Notes: generated by a model not told the origin, from the sequence alone. DNA of 32,909 nucleotides from Streptomyces sp. ISL-100 (GCF_018614615.1 NZ_JAGGOK010000130.1:1-32909), one strand, 5' to 3'. Shown: positions 15,478-24,400, counted from the stretch's first letter. Program-made: numbers and translations.

Positions 15478-16980
15478 ATGCCCGAACGCCGCACCGTCGC
15501 CCTTGTCACTCTTGGCTGCGCCCGTAATGAGGTGGACTCGGAGGAGCTGGCAGGCCGCTTGGCAGCGGACGGCTGGCAGCTCGTCGAGGACGCCTCGGAC
15601 GCGGACGTCGCCGTCGTCAACACCTGCGGATTCGTCGAAGCCGCCAAGAAGGACTCCGTCGACGCCCTGCTGGAAGCCAATGATCTGAAGGATCACGGCA
15701 AGACCCAGGCCGTCGTCGCCGTGGGATGCATGGCCGAGCGGTACGGCAAGGAACTCCAGGAAGCGCTGCCGGAGGCCGACGGCGTACTCGGATTCGACGA
15801 CTACGCCGACATCTCCGACCGCCTCCAGACCATCCTCAACGGCGGCATCCACGCCTCGCACACCCCGCGTGACCGGCGCAAGCTGCTGCCCATCAGCCCC
15901 GCGGAGCGCCAGGACGCCTCCAGCGCCTCCGATGTGGCCCTTCCCGGGCACGCTCAGGACACGCCTCCCGAGGACCTGCCCGAGGGCCTCGCGCCGGCCT
16001 CGGGACCGCGTGCGCCGCTGCGGCAGCGTCTGGGGAACAGCCCGGTCGCTTCCGTGAAGCTCGCGTCCGGGTGCGACCGCAGGTGTTCCTTCTGCGCCAT
16101 TCCGTCGTTCCGCGGATCCTTCATTTCACGGCGCCCCTCCGACGTACTGGGGGAGACGCGCTGGCTGGCCGAGCAGGGCGTCAAGGAGATCATGCTGGTC
16201 TCCGAGAACAACACGTCGTACGGCAAGGACCTCGGTGACATCCGGCTGCTTGAGACGCTGCTGCCGGAGCTGGCGGAGGTCGACGGCATCGAGCGGGTAC
16301 GGGTCAGCTACCTGCAGCCCGCGGAGATGCGGCCTGGCCTGATCGACGTACTGACGTCCACGCCGAAGATCGCGCCGTACTTCGACCTGTCCTTCCAGCA
16401 CTCGGCGGCCGGTGTGCTGCGCTCGATGCGGCGCTTCGGTGACACCGACCGCTTCCTGGAGCTGCTGGAGACCATCAGGAACAAGGCGCCGCAGGCCGGT
16501 GTGCGGTCGAACTTCATCGTCGGATTCCCCGGCGAGAGCGAGGCGGACCTCGGCGAGCTGGAGCGCTTCCTCACGGGTGCCAGACTGGATGCGATCGGCG
16601 TCTTCGGGTACTCCGACGAGGAGGGCACCGAGGCCGTCACGTACGACAACAAGCTGGACGGCGAGGTCATCGCCGAGCGGCTCGAGCACATCTCGCGGCT
16701 TGCGGACGAGCTGACCGCCCAGCGGGCCGAGGAGCGGCTCGGTGAGACGGTCGAGGTGCTCGTCGAGTCGGTTGACGGCGAGGACGGCGCGGTGGGGCGT
16801 GCGGCGCACCAGGCGCCCGAGACGGACGGACAGGTGCTGTTCACGTCCGGCGAGGGCCTGACGGTCGGCCGTATGGTCGAGGCGAAGGTGGTCGGTACCG
16901 AGGGCGTGGACCTGGTGGCGGAACACTGCGACCTTCTGGGAGGCGACCCCCAGACCCCCGACGAGGAGGCAGGCAGATGA
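15478..16980 (+). CDS. rimO: RimO, ribosomal protein S12 methylthiotransferase
   Basis: The 500-aa radical-SAM enzyme adds a methylthio group to an aspartate of ribosomal protein S12. The N-terminal MTTase domain carries three cluster cysteines in GCARN, NTCGF and GCMAE. The radical SAM core has the CxxxCxxC motif CDRRCSFC. A TRAM-like C-terminal segment follows (ETVEVLVESVDG). An insert rich in Pro/Ala/Asp (about residues 135-190) separates the first two domains and makes the protein longer than the roughly 440-aa E. coli enzyme; actinobacterial relatives share this. ATG 15478 begins MPERRTVALVTLGC. An upstream in-frame GTG would add 17 residues, but the -10 hexamer supports the chosen start. 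The stop overlaps pgsA by 4 nt (ATGA), which implies coupled translation. Confidence 0.93.
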   Translation: MPERRTVALVTLGCARNEVDSEELAGRLAADGWQLVEDASDADVAVVNTCGFVEAAKKDSVDALLEANDLKDHGKTQAVVAVGCMAERYGKELQEALPEADGVLGFDDYADISDRLQTILNGGIHASHTPRDRRKLLPISPAERQDASSASDVALPGHAQDTPPEDLPEGLAPASGPRAPLRQRLGNSPVASVKLASGCDRRCSFCAIPSFRGSFISRRPSDVLGETRWLAEQGVKEIMLVSENNTSYGKDLGDIRLLETLLPELAEVDGIERVRVSYLQPAEMRPGLIDVLTSTPKIAPYFDLSFQHSAAGVLRSMRRFGDTDRFLELLETIRNKAPQAGVRSNFIVGFPGESEADLGELERFLTGARLDAIGVFGYSDEEGTEAVTYDNKLDGEVIAERLEHISRLADELTAQRAEERLGETVEVLVESVDGEDGAVGRAAHQAPETDGQVLFTSGEGLTVGRMVEAKVVGTEGVDLVAEHCDLLGGDPQTPDEEAGR

Positions 16981-17633
16981 CCGGAGTCCCGGCATCCGCT
17001 GCCGGTGGAACCGGCGCGAAGCCGGCGCCCGGCGGCAAGCTGGGCGCTGCGGCCGTCAATCAGGCCAGTCTGTGGAACATCGCCAACATCCTCACCATGA
17101 TGCGGCTGGTGCTGGTGCCCGGCTTCGTGATGCTGATGCTTCAGGACGACGGGTACGACCCGGCCTGGCGTGCGTGGGCATGGGCGGCCTTCGCCGTTGC
17201 GATGATCACCGATATTTTTGACGGGCATCTGGCCCGCACGTACAACCTGGTCACCGACTTCGGGAAGATCGCCGACCCGATCGCCGACAAGGCGATCATG
17301 GGCGCGGCGCTGATCTGCCTGTCGGCGCTCGGCGACCTGCCGTGGTGGGTGACGGGCGTCATCCTCTTCCGGGAGCTGGGCATCACGGTGCTGCGCTTCT
17401 GGGTGATCAGGCACGGGGTCATTCCGGCCAGCCGGGGCGGCAAGATGAAGACGCTCCTGCAGGGTGTGGCGGTCGGGATGTACGTGCTGGCGCTGACGGG
17501 GCCGCTCGCGACGCTGCGGTTCTGGGTGATGGCGGTGGCGGTCGTGCTGACCGTGGTGACCGGGCTGGACTATGTGCGCCAGGCCGTGGTGCTGCGGCGG
17601 GCCGGGATCGCGGCGGAGGAGTCGTCGCGGTGA
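16977..17633 (+). CDS. pgsA: CDP-diacylglycerol-glycerol-3-phosphate 3-phosphatidyltransferase
   Basis: The 218-aa membrane enzyme makes phosphatidylglycerol phosphate, or a related phospholipid, from CDP-diacylglycerol. The CDP-alcohol phosphatidyltransferase motif is complete: Asp79, Asp82-Gly83, Ala86-Arg87, Gly96, Asp100 and Asp104. Several hydrophobic helices span about residues 38-55, 66-80, 105-125 and 145-205. The first 30 residues are a Gly/Ala/Pro-rich extension. Actinobacteria have several paralogues (pgsA2, pgsA3), so the exact alcohol acceptor is not certain. It is linked by 4-nt overlaps to rimO upstream and cinA downstream (GTGA). Confidence 0.9.
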   Translation: MTGVPASAAGGTGAKPAPGGKLGAAAVNQASLWNIANILTMMRLVLVPGFVMLMLQDDGYDPAWRAWAWAAFAVAMITDIFDGHLARTYNLVTDFGKIADPIADKAIMGAALICLSALGDLPWWVTGVILFRELGITVLRFWVIRHGVIPASRGGKMKTLLQGVAVGMYVLALTGPLATLRFWVMAVAVVLTVVTGLDYVRQAVVLRRAGIAAEESSR

Positions 17634-18163
17634 CGGGTGGCGCTGTTGTACGGGCGAGTGGTGCCGCGGAGGTGCTGGAGCTGCTGGCCGGCCGGGGCGA
17701 GACGCTCGCTGTCGCCGAATCGCTCACGGGCGGCCTGGTGGCCGCGGAGCTGACTTCCGTGCCTGGTGCTTCAAGAGTCTTCCGCGGAGCCGTCACGGCG
17801 TACGCCACGCAGCTCAAAAGGAACATCCTCGGCGTCGACGCGGCCCTCCTGGAGCAGCGCGGAGCCGTGGACGGTGAGGTCGCGCGGCAGATGGCCGCAG
17901 GGGTGCGGCGGGTCCTCGGGGCCGACTGGGGAGTCGCGACCACGGGTGTCGCGGGGCCCGAAGCCCAGGACGGGCAGCCTGTCGGGACCGTGTTCGTGGC
18001 GGTCGCGGGGCCGGACGGCGCCGGGAAAGTGGCCCGGTTGAGGTTGAACGGTGACCGGGCGGTAATCCGTATGGAGAGTGTACGGAGAGTATTGACCCTG
18101 CTCTGCGACGAACTGAATGAAAATGCGCGGGCACAGGATACGGAACAGAACGGGGGGAATTGA
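17630..18163 (+). CDS. cinA: CinA C-terminal domain protein (PncC-type NMN deamidase)
   Basis: The 177-aa protein consists only of the CinA C-terminal domain. Family motifs are AESLTGGLVAAEL, the FRGAVTAYATQLKRN segment and the TTGVAGPEAQDGQPVGTVF block. Proteins of this type deamidate nicotinamide mononucleotide in pyridine nucleotide recycling. The N-terminal MocF/COG1058 domain of full-length CinA is absent, as is normal for stand-alone PncC forms. GTG 17630 overlaps the pgsA stop by 4 nt (GTGA), which fixes the start. A short ORF overlaps its stop. Confidence 0.9.
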   Translation: MTGGAVVRASGAAEVLELLAGRGETLAVAESLTGGLVAAELTSVPGASRVFRGAVTAYATQLKRNILGVDAALLEQRGAVDGEVARQMAAGVRRVLGADWGVATTGVAGPEAQDGQPVGTVFVAVAGPDGAGKVARLRLNGDRAVIRMESVRRVLTLLCDELNENARAQDTEQNGGN

Positions 18164-18276
18164 TGTTTGCAGCCCTGAGTGAACACGACATCGCTCCCCG
18201 CACGGCCGCAGCGCGAGGCGGTACGGTGGGGCGTGAAGGATGCGGCTACGCGGTCCGAGGAGGGAGCCACCGATGA
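18163..18276 (+). CDS. Candidate 37-aa small ORF bridging cinA and clgR
   Basis: ATG 18163 shares one base with the cinA stop (TGATG) and is preceded by GGGGGGA at 5 nt. The 37-codon frame starts MFAALSEHDIAPRTAARGG and ends at TGA 18274-18276. That stop overlaps the clgR ATG 18273 in an ATGA junction. The peptide is basic and glycine-rich with no membrane helix. Because the frame fills the whole 109-nt gap and is coupled at both ends, it may be a translated leader or coupling peptide for clgR. Function unknown. Confidence 0.5.
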   Translation: MFAALSEHDIAPRTAAARGGTVGREGCGYAVRGGSHR

Positions 18277-18653
18277 TTCTGCTCCGTCGCCTGCTTGGTG
18301 ACGTGCTGCGTCGGCAGCGCCAGCGCCAGGGCCGTACTCTGCGCGAAGTCTCCTCGTCCGCCCGAGTCTCACTCGGCTATCTATCCGAGGTGGAGCGGGG
18401 GCAGAAGGAGGCATCCTCCGAGCTGCTCTCCGCTATCTGCGACGCGCTTGACGTACGGATGTCCGAGCTCATGCGCGAAGTGAGTGATGAGCTGTCGCTG
18501 GCTGAGCTGGCGGAGTCGGCTGCGAGCGAGCCGGTGCGTCCACCGGTACGCCCGATGCTCAATTCCGTTTCGGTGACGTCGGTGGCAGGTGTGCCACCGG
18601 AGCGGGTGACGATCAAGGCACCCGCGGAAGCGGTGGACGTGGTCGCCGCCTGA
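18273..18653 (+). CDS. clgR: ClgR, Xre-family activator of clp and lon protease genes
   Basis: The 126-aa protein has an N-terminal Xre/Cro helix-turn-helix (about residues 8-65) with the block TLREVSSSARVSLGYLSEVE and KEASSELLSAICDALDV, typical of ClgR. In Streptomyces lividans ClgR activates clpP1P2, clpC and lon and is itself degraded through its C-terminal alanines. Here the protein ends VVAA, which keeps that degron. Position downstream of pgsA-cinA and near recA-recX matches corynebacteria and mycobacteria. ATG 18273 has GAGGAGGG 8 nt upstream. The start overlaps a candidate upstream ORF. A strong terminator follows. Confidence 0.92.
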   Translation: MILLRRLLGDVLRRQRQRQGRTLREVSSSARVSLGYLSEVERGQKEASSELLSAICDALDVRMSELMREVSDELSLAELAESAASEPVRPPVRPMLNSVSVTSVAGVPPERVTIKAPAEAVDVVAA

Positions 18654-18682
18654 TTGCGGCGATTTCGGTCTGAGGCTTGCGG

Positions 18683-18722
18683 AAGAGCCCCGGTGGGTCC
18701 TGAGGGACCCCCGGGGCTTTTT
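18683..18722 (+). terminator. Intrinsic terminator of clgR
   Basis: Arms 18686-18700 and 18705-18718 pair over 14 bp with one bulged T and a TGAG loop. A T run follows to 18722. Confidence 0.88.
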
Positions 18723-18725
18723 CAT

Positions 18726-18753
18726 GCCTTCGAGTGACCGTTTTGGGGGGTAT
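18726..18753 (+). promoter_or_regulatory. Possible SigB-type promoter of dps
   Basis: GGGTAT (18748-18753) matches the Streptomyces SigB -10 (GGGTAC/T). GCCT (18726-18729) could serve as the GNNT -35, but the gap is 18 bp, wider than the usual 14-16. Treat as tentative. Confidence 0.3.
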
Positions 18754-18818
18754 GTGCCATGGTGGTGGGAACTGTGAAGGGTCGGTCGAATCAGTCGGTT
18801 TCCTGAGGAGGAAAACGG

Positions 18819-19289
18819 ATGTCTGTCGTGAAGAGCAGCCTGGCCGAGGCGGATCTCAAGGTGGTGGGCGAGGCCCTGCAGGGGGCGCTGGTGGACCTCG
18901 TGGATCTCTCGCTGGTCGCCAAACAGGTCCACTGGAACGTGGTGGGGCCGCGATTCCGGTCCGTACACCTGCAGCTCGACGACGTGGTCGGCTCGGCGCG
19001 GCAGCACTCCGACTTGGTGGCCGAGCGGGCCTCGGCGCTGGGTGTGAATCCGGACGGGCGGTCAGCGAGCGTGGCGCGTGCGACGGCGATCCGGGAGGTG
19101 CCGTCGGGGTGGATCAAGGATGTGGACGCCGTACGGATCCTGGTGGACGCGCTCGGGGTCGTGGTCGGGCGCATGCGGGAGCGGATCGACGTAACCGCTG
19201 AGCCGGATCCGGTGACCCAGGACATCATCATCGGGCTCACGGCGGACCTTGAGAAGCATGCGTGGATGTTCCAGGCCGAGAGCGCGTAG
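18819..19289 (+). CDS. dps: Dps-family DNA-protection ferritin
   Basis: The 156-aa protein is a Dps-type mini-ferritin that stores iron, detoxifies peroxide and compacts the nucleoid as a dodecamer. The intersubunit ferroxidase ligands are all present with canonical spacing: His38 (VHWN), His50, Asp54, Asp65 and Glu69. There is no long lysine-rich tail, so DNA binding may be weak or indirect. It probably corresponds to one of the three Dps proteins of S. coelicolor (DpsB-like by context), but I cannot confirm the paralogue. ATG 18819 has GAGGAGG 7 nt upstream. It is monocistronic by the terminator before it and possibly driven by a stress sigma factor. Confidence 0.92.
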   Translation: MSVVKSSLAEADLKVVGEALQGALVDLVDLSLVAKQVHWNVVGPRFRSVHLQLDDVVGSARQHSDLVAERASALGVNPDGRSASVARATAIREVPSGWIKDVDAVRILVDALGVVVGRMRERIDVTAEPDPVTQDIIIGLTADLEKHAWMFQAESA

Positions 19290-19425
19290 AGCGCGAGGCG
19301 TGGTTGGTGCGGTTGGTGTGCGGTGCTGGTGGATGCGCGGTTCGGGTGGGTGCGCCGGGTGTGCTTCCGGTGCGCCCTCCCGCCGTGTGCGGGGGCCCGC
19401 ATAGCGTCGGGCGGAGGAGGCGGCC

Positions 19426-19752
19426 ATGGCATGGCGTGACTTCCGCGGACGCGGGGCGGTGCTGGTGCCGGCGTTGGTGTTCGGCGTGGTGTGGTGGGGT
19501 GCCGTGCTGCGGATGGTGCTGGTGCCGGAGCGGACGGGGGTCGTGGAGGGCGCGGTGGCGGCGGGCGGCTGGGGGCTGAGCCTGCTGCCGGTTCACGTGG
19601 TTTCGGCAGCCGCGGCCGGGGTGGATTCGCGGCGTCGGCGACGCGGGCGGGGGCGTACGCCGGGGGCGGTATTGCGGCGGTGCGGGGTTACCGGGGCGGT
19701 TACCAGGGCATTGCGACGCCGCCGTTCGGGTGGAGGATCTGGCCCGTCGTGA
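19426..19752 (+). CDS. Small hypothetical membrane protein
   Basis: The 108-aa product has a hydrophobic segment at about residues 11-33 (VLVPALVFGVVWWGAVLRMVLV) and a second at about 40-62. The ATG has an excellent GGAGGAGG 5 nt upstream, so translation is likely. From about residue 66 the sequence becomes an Arg/Gly-rich run (DSRRRRRGRGR). This tail is read antisense through the last 53 nt of the convergent dehydrogenase gene. The conserved part is probably only the first 60-65 residues, with the tail created by loss of an earlier stop. No function is recognised. Confidence 0.6.
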   Translation: MAWRDFRGRGAVLVPALVFGVVWWGAVLRMVLVPERTGVVEGAVAAGGWGLSLLPVHVVSAAAAGVDSRRRRRGRGRTPGAVLRRCGVTGAVTRALRRRRSGGGSGPS

Positions 19753-20467
19753 AGGCGGAGGCGTCCGACGCCAGGTGGAGTACCGCGTGCGCGATGTCCT
19801 CGGGCTCGCCGACGCGGCCCAGCGGGGACGCGCGGACCACGGCGGCTTCGGCCCGGTGCTGGAGTACCGCGTCGTGGCGGTCGGTCATGGGGGTGCGGAT
19901 CCAGCCGGGGGCCACGGCGTTCACGCGGATGGAGTGGGGGCCGAGCTCGGTGGCGAGTGTCCTGGTGAGCTGTACGACGGCTGCCTTGGCCGTGCTGTAG
20001 CAGAGCAGGCCGGCGTTCGCCGCGTCGACTGCGCCCGATGCCATGGTGATGATGCTGCCAGGAGTGTTGGTGGCGATCATGGCGCGGGCCGCCTCCTGGC
20101 ATGCGTACAGAACACCCTTGAAGTTGACCGCCAGGACGCGGTCGAGGTCTTCGTCGCGGGTCTCCAGGACGGTGCTGCGGTGCATGATTCCGGCGATGGC
20201 GGCGAGGATGTCGAGACGGGGGCCGGCTGCGGAGACCGCCGCCGCGAGCTGGGTTCGGTCGGTTACGTCCAGGCGGTGGGGGTGCGCGGTTCCGCCCGCT
20301 TTGGTGATCAGGGCGGTGGTCTCGTGGAGGCCGCTCTCGTCGAGGTCCGCGCAGTGGACGGTGGCGCCGGCTTCGGCGAGGAGTAGTGCGCAGGCCCGGC
20401 CTATGCCGCTCGCGGCGCCGGTGACGAGTGCGGTGCGGCCGGTGAGGTCGTACGCCTTGAGGGGCAT
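19700..20467 (-). CDS. Short-chain dehydrogenase/reductase (SDR)
   Basis: The 255-aa classical SDR oxidoreductase binds NAD(P) through TGAASGIG (16-23). The acidic residue Asp41 at the end of the second strand favours NAD. Catalytic Asn115, Ser144, Tyr157 and Lys161 are all present. The usual NNAG signature is altered to AIAG (residues 90-93). The C-terminal TGQILHPNGGVAMPW matches 3-oxoacyl-ACP reductase-like members, but substrate cannot be inferred. A well-formed promoter ends 6 nt before ATG 20467, so the message is probably leaderless. It is co-oriented with nei 128 nt upstream but likely transcribed on its own. The 3' end overlaps the convergent small membrane protein gene. Confidence 0.88.
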   Translation of the reverse strand: MPLKAYDLTGRTALVTGAASGIGRACALLLAEAGATVHCADLDESGLHETTALITKAGGTAHPHRLDVTDRTQLAAAVSAAGPRLDILAAIAGIMHRSTVLETRDEDLDRVLAVNFKGVLYACQEAARAMIATNTPGSIITMASGAVDAANAGLLCYSTAKAAVVQLTRTLATELGPHSIRVNAVAPGWIRTPMTDRHDAVLQHRAEAAVVRASPLGRVGEPEDIAHAVLHLASDASAFTTGQILHPNGGVAMPW

Positions 20468-20473
20468 GCGGGG

Positions 20474-20503
20474 ACGGTACGGCTGGACCTGACGGGGCGT
20501 CAA
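20474..20503 (-). promoter_or_regulatory. SigA-like promoter of the SDR gene, leaderless
   Basis: On the minus strand TTGACG (20503-20498), an 18-bp spacer and TACCGT (20479-20474) precede ATG 20467 by 6 nt. This is the best -35/-10 pair among the leaderless candidates in the window. Confidence 0.7.
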
Positions 20504-20595
20504 CTGGTGTGTCGGGTCTGGGCTGGGTGTCGGGCGTGCTTCGTCGAGCGTGCTTCGCGCGTTGGTCGGGTTGAGGACGCGTTGGGGCGCCGTGC

Positions 20596-21393
20596 TTACG
20601 GGGTGGGGCCCGACTGGCAGCGGGGGCACCAGTACGTGGGGCGTGCGCGGCTTCCGTCGCCCTGGTCGGCGTGGCGGATCGGGGTGCCGCAGCGCAGGCA
20701 CGGGCGGCCGGCGCGGCCGTACACGTAGAGGAGTGGGGTGTGGGCGCGTTCGCGGAGGGTGGTGCGACGGCCGGGGCGGTCGCGGTTGGCCTCCAGGAGG
20801 CGTTTGGCGGCGGCGACCAGGCGTTCGGGGGCGGGGAGTTCGCCGATGGGGAGCCAGGGGGTGACGCGGGCGAAGAAGCACAGCTCCGACTTGTAGACGT
20901 TGCCGATGCCGGCGAGATTGCGCTGGTCGAGGAGGGCTTCGCCCAGGGGGCGGGCGGGGTCTGCCAGGAGGCGGCGGAGTGCTTCGTCGGCGTCCCAGTC
21001 CGGGCCAAGGAGGTCGGGGCCGAGGTGGCCGACGGCCTGGGCTTCGTCCTGGGTCCGGATGAGTTCGAGTACGGGGAGGCGGTAGCCCACGGCGGTGTGT
21101 TCGGGGGTGCCGAGGACGGCGCGGATCTGATGGGCCGGGCCGCCGCGCCATCGCTCGTCGGGGGCGTAGATCGTCCAGGCGCCGTCCATGCCGAGGTGGG
21201 AGTGGAGCGTGAGGCCGCCCTCGATGCGGGTGAGGAGGTGTTTGCCGCGAGGGGTGACGTCCAGGACGGTGCGGCCGGTCAGGTCGGCGGTGGCGAACCG
21301 GGGGACGCGGAGGTCGGCGCGGGTGAGGGTGTGTCCGGCGAGGGCGGAGTGCAGGTGCTGGGCGGCCTGCCAGACGGAGTCTCCTTCGGGCAT
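20596..21393 (-). CDS. nei: Fpg/Nei-family DNA glycosylase (endonuclease VIII, Nei2 type)
   Basis: The 265-aa base-excision-repair enzyme removes oxidised pyrimidines and nicks the abasic site. The N-terminal catalytic Pro2-Glu3 follows the start methionine (MPEGD), and Lys51 lies in RGKHLL. The helix-two-turn-helix region has DQRNLAGIGNVYKSE. The C-terminal zinc finger has Cys232, Cys235, Cys256 and Cys259. MPEGD rather than MPELPE marks a Nei rather than an Fpg protein. It lies 70 nt downstream of lhr on the same strand, a repair pairing conserved in actinobacteria. A CATGAT hexamer 6 nt before the ATG and no ribosome binding site suggest an additional leaderless promoter. Confidence 0.92.
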   Translation of the reverse strand: MPEGDSVWQAAQHLHSALAGHTLTRADLRVPRFATADLTGRTVLDVTPRGKHLLTRIEGGLTLHSHLGMDGAWTIYAPDERWRGGPAHQIRAVLGTPEHTAVGYRLPVLELIRTQDEAQAVGHLGPDLLGPDWDADEALRRLLADPARPLGEALLDQRNLAGIGNVYKSELCFFARVTPWLPIGELPAPERLVAAAKRLLEANRDRPGRRTTLRERAHTPLLYVYGRAGRPCLRCGTPIRHADQGDGSRARPTYWCPRCQSGPTP

Positions 21394-21463
21394 GGGTCCA
21401 TCATGCGGTGGAGTGGGACGGGGCAGGGTAACGAGCCCGGCAGGGACCGCACGACAGGTGGGC

Positions 21464-24400
21464 TCAGGGGCGGAGGCGGAGGCCTCGGGGGGTGGGATGG
21501 AAGCCTGCTGCTTCCAGAGTTTTACCCAGGGGTGACGTCAGGGCGGGGGCGCCGTTGGTGCGTTCCACTGTGACCGTGCCCAGGGCGCCTTCCCTGGCCG
21601 CTTTCGCCAGGGCTTCGGCAGCCGCGGTGAGGCGCGGGTCGGGGGCTGCCGGGTCGTTCGGGTCGGTGGGCCAGGCGAGCAGCGTTTTGCCGCCGCGCTC
21701 CATGTAGAGGGTCAGCTCGCCGTCGACCAGGACAACGAGGGCCCCGGCTTTGCGGCCGGGTTTGTGGCCCGCGTCGGAGGGCGGTTCGGGCCAGGGCAGG
21801 GCCGCTCCGTACGCATTGGCGGGGTCGGCAGCGGCGAGGATCACCGCGCGGTTCGGGGAATCCGTTTCGGCGCGCTCGCGCGCGGTGGCAGCGGCCCGCA
21901 GGCGGTCGACCGCGCCGTCCATCGCGAACTGGGCGGCCCCGAGGCCCTCCACGACGTAACCGCGGCGGGCCTGCCCGCTGTCCTCGAAAGCGGCCAGGAT
22001 GCGGTACGTCGCCGAGAAGCCGCCCTCGACCCCTTCGGCGGCGACCGCGCCGCGCGTGACCACGCCGTGCCGGTCGAGCAGCGTGCGGGCGAGCGCGTGG
22101 GCGCGGTGCGTCGGATCGGGTTCGTGGGCGGGGAGCAGGGACCAGCGGCCGGAGACCGTGGGCGGACCGGTGCGGGAAGCGGGACGGGTGGCCGCGCTGA
22201 GGGTGCCGTAACGCCCGCGCGGGACCGTGCGTTTGGCGCGGTGGGCGGTGGAGCCCGCCGTACGGCCCGATCCGAGGAGGGAGCGCAGGGGCGCGAGCGT
22301 GTCGTTGGTGAGACGGCCCGACCAGGCCAGGTCCCAGAGGGCGTCGGCGAGTTGCGGGTCGGTGCAGTCCGGGTGAGTGGTGGCGCGGACCTGGTCGGCG
22401 ATCTGGCGGAAGAAGAGACCGTACCCACCGGAGAGCGTGGTGAGGACGGACTCGTGCAGTGCGGTGAGTTCGAGGGGGTGCGGCTGGGGGAGGAGCAGGG
22501 GCGCCGCGTCGGCGAGGTAGAGGGACACCCAGCCGTCCTTGCCGGGCAGTGCGCCCGACCCGGCCCACAGGACCTCGCCGGTGGTGGTGAGCTCGTCGAG
22601 CATGGCGGGTGAGTAGCCCGCCACGCGGGAAGGGAGGACCAGCTTTTCGAGGGCGGACGCGGGCACGGAGGCGCCCTGCAACTGCTCGACGGCGCGCACA
22701 AGTCCGTCGATGCCGCGCAGGCTGCTGCTGCCCAGGTGCTGCCATTGAGGGAGGAATGAGGCGAGCGCGGCGGGCGGAACCGGCTCCAGCTCGTGGCGCA
22801 GGGCGGCGAGGGACCGGCGCCGCAGGCGGCGCAGCACCGTCGCGTCGCACCATTCCTGGCCGATCCCGGCGGGGTGGAACTCGCCTTGCACGACCCGGCC
22901 GTTGGCGGTGAGGCGTTGCAGGGCGCCGTCCGTCACGGCCGCTCCCAGACCGAACCGGGCAGCAGCTGTGGCGGACGTGAACGGGCCGTGGGTGCGGGCG
23001 AAACGGGCGAGGAGGTCGCCGAGCGGGTCCTTTACGGGCTCGGTGAATGCCTCGGGCACGCCGACCGGGAGCGCGGTGCCCAGTGCGTCGCGCAGCCGGC
23101 CCGCGTCTTCGACGGCCGCCCAGTGGTCCGCCCCGGCGATACGGACGTGGATGGCCCGGCGGGCGGTCGACAGGGCCTCGGCCCAGCCCGGTTCGGCGCC
23201 TCGCGCGGCCAGCTCGGTGTCGGTGAGCGGGCCCAGGACCCGCAGGAGGTCGGCTACACCCTCCAGGTCCTTGACACGGCGGTCCTCGGTGAGCCACTGG
23301 AGTTCCTGCTCCAGCTCGGTCAGGACATCGGCGTCGAGCAGCTCGCGCAGCTCCGCCTGGCCGAGCAGCTCGGCCAGGAGCCGGGAGTCCAGGGAGAGCG
23401 CGGCGGCGCGCCGCTCGGCGAGGGGTGAGTCGCCCTCGTACAGGAACTGGGCGACGTAACCGAACAGGAGGGAGCGGGCGAAGGGGGACGGCTCGGGGGT
23501 GGTGACTTCGACGAGCCGGACGCGGCGGGACTCGATGTCGCCCATGAGTTCGGTGAGGCCGGGAACGTCGAAGACGTCCTGGAGGCACTCCCGCACGGCT
23601 TCGAGGACGATCGGGAACGAGCCGAACTCGGAGGCGACCTGGAGCAGCTGGGAGGCGCGCTGGCGCTGCTGCCACAGCGGGGTGCGCTTGCCGGGGCTGC
23701 GGCGCGGCAGAAGCAGCGCGCGGGCGGCGCACTCGCGGAAGCGGGCGGCGAACAGCGCCGAGCCGCCGACCTGGTCGGTGACGATCTGGTTGACCTCGCC
23801 CTTGTCGAACGCGACGTCTGCCGCGCCGAGCGGAGCCTGGTCGCTGTCGAACGCCGTGCTCTGCCGGGACGGTTCGTCGTCGAGGAGGTCGAAGCCCATC
23901 AGGTCGGCGTCGGGCAGGCGCAGCACGATGCCGTCGTCGGCGTGCATGACCTGGGCGTCCATGCCGTACCGCTCGGTCAGACGGGAGCCGAGCGCCAGCG
24001 CCCAGGGGGCGTGCACCTGGGCGCCGAAGGGGGAGTGGATGACGACCCGCCAGTCGCCGAGCTCGTCGCGGAAGCGTTCCACGACGATGGTGCGGTCGTC
24101 GGGGATGTGACCGGCGGCGCGGCGCTGTTCGTCGAGGTACGACAGGATGTTTTCGGCGGCCCAGGCGTCGAGGCCGGCGGCCGTCAGGCGCAGCCGGGCG
24201 TCCTCGGGGGTGAGGGAGCCGACCTCGCGGACGAACGCGCCGAGCGCGCGGCCCAGTTCGAGGGGGCGGCCCAGCTGGTCGCCCTTCCAGAAGGGAAGCC
24301 GGCCCGGCACACCGGGGGCGGGGGAGACCAGCACGCGGTCGCGCGTGATGTCCTCGATGCGCCAGGAGGTCGTGCCGAGGGTGAAGACGTCACCCACCCG

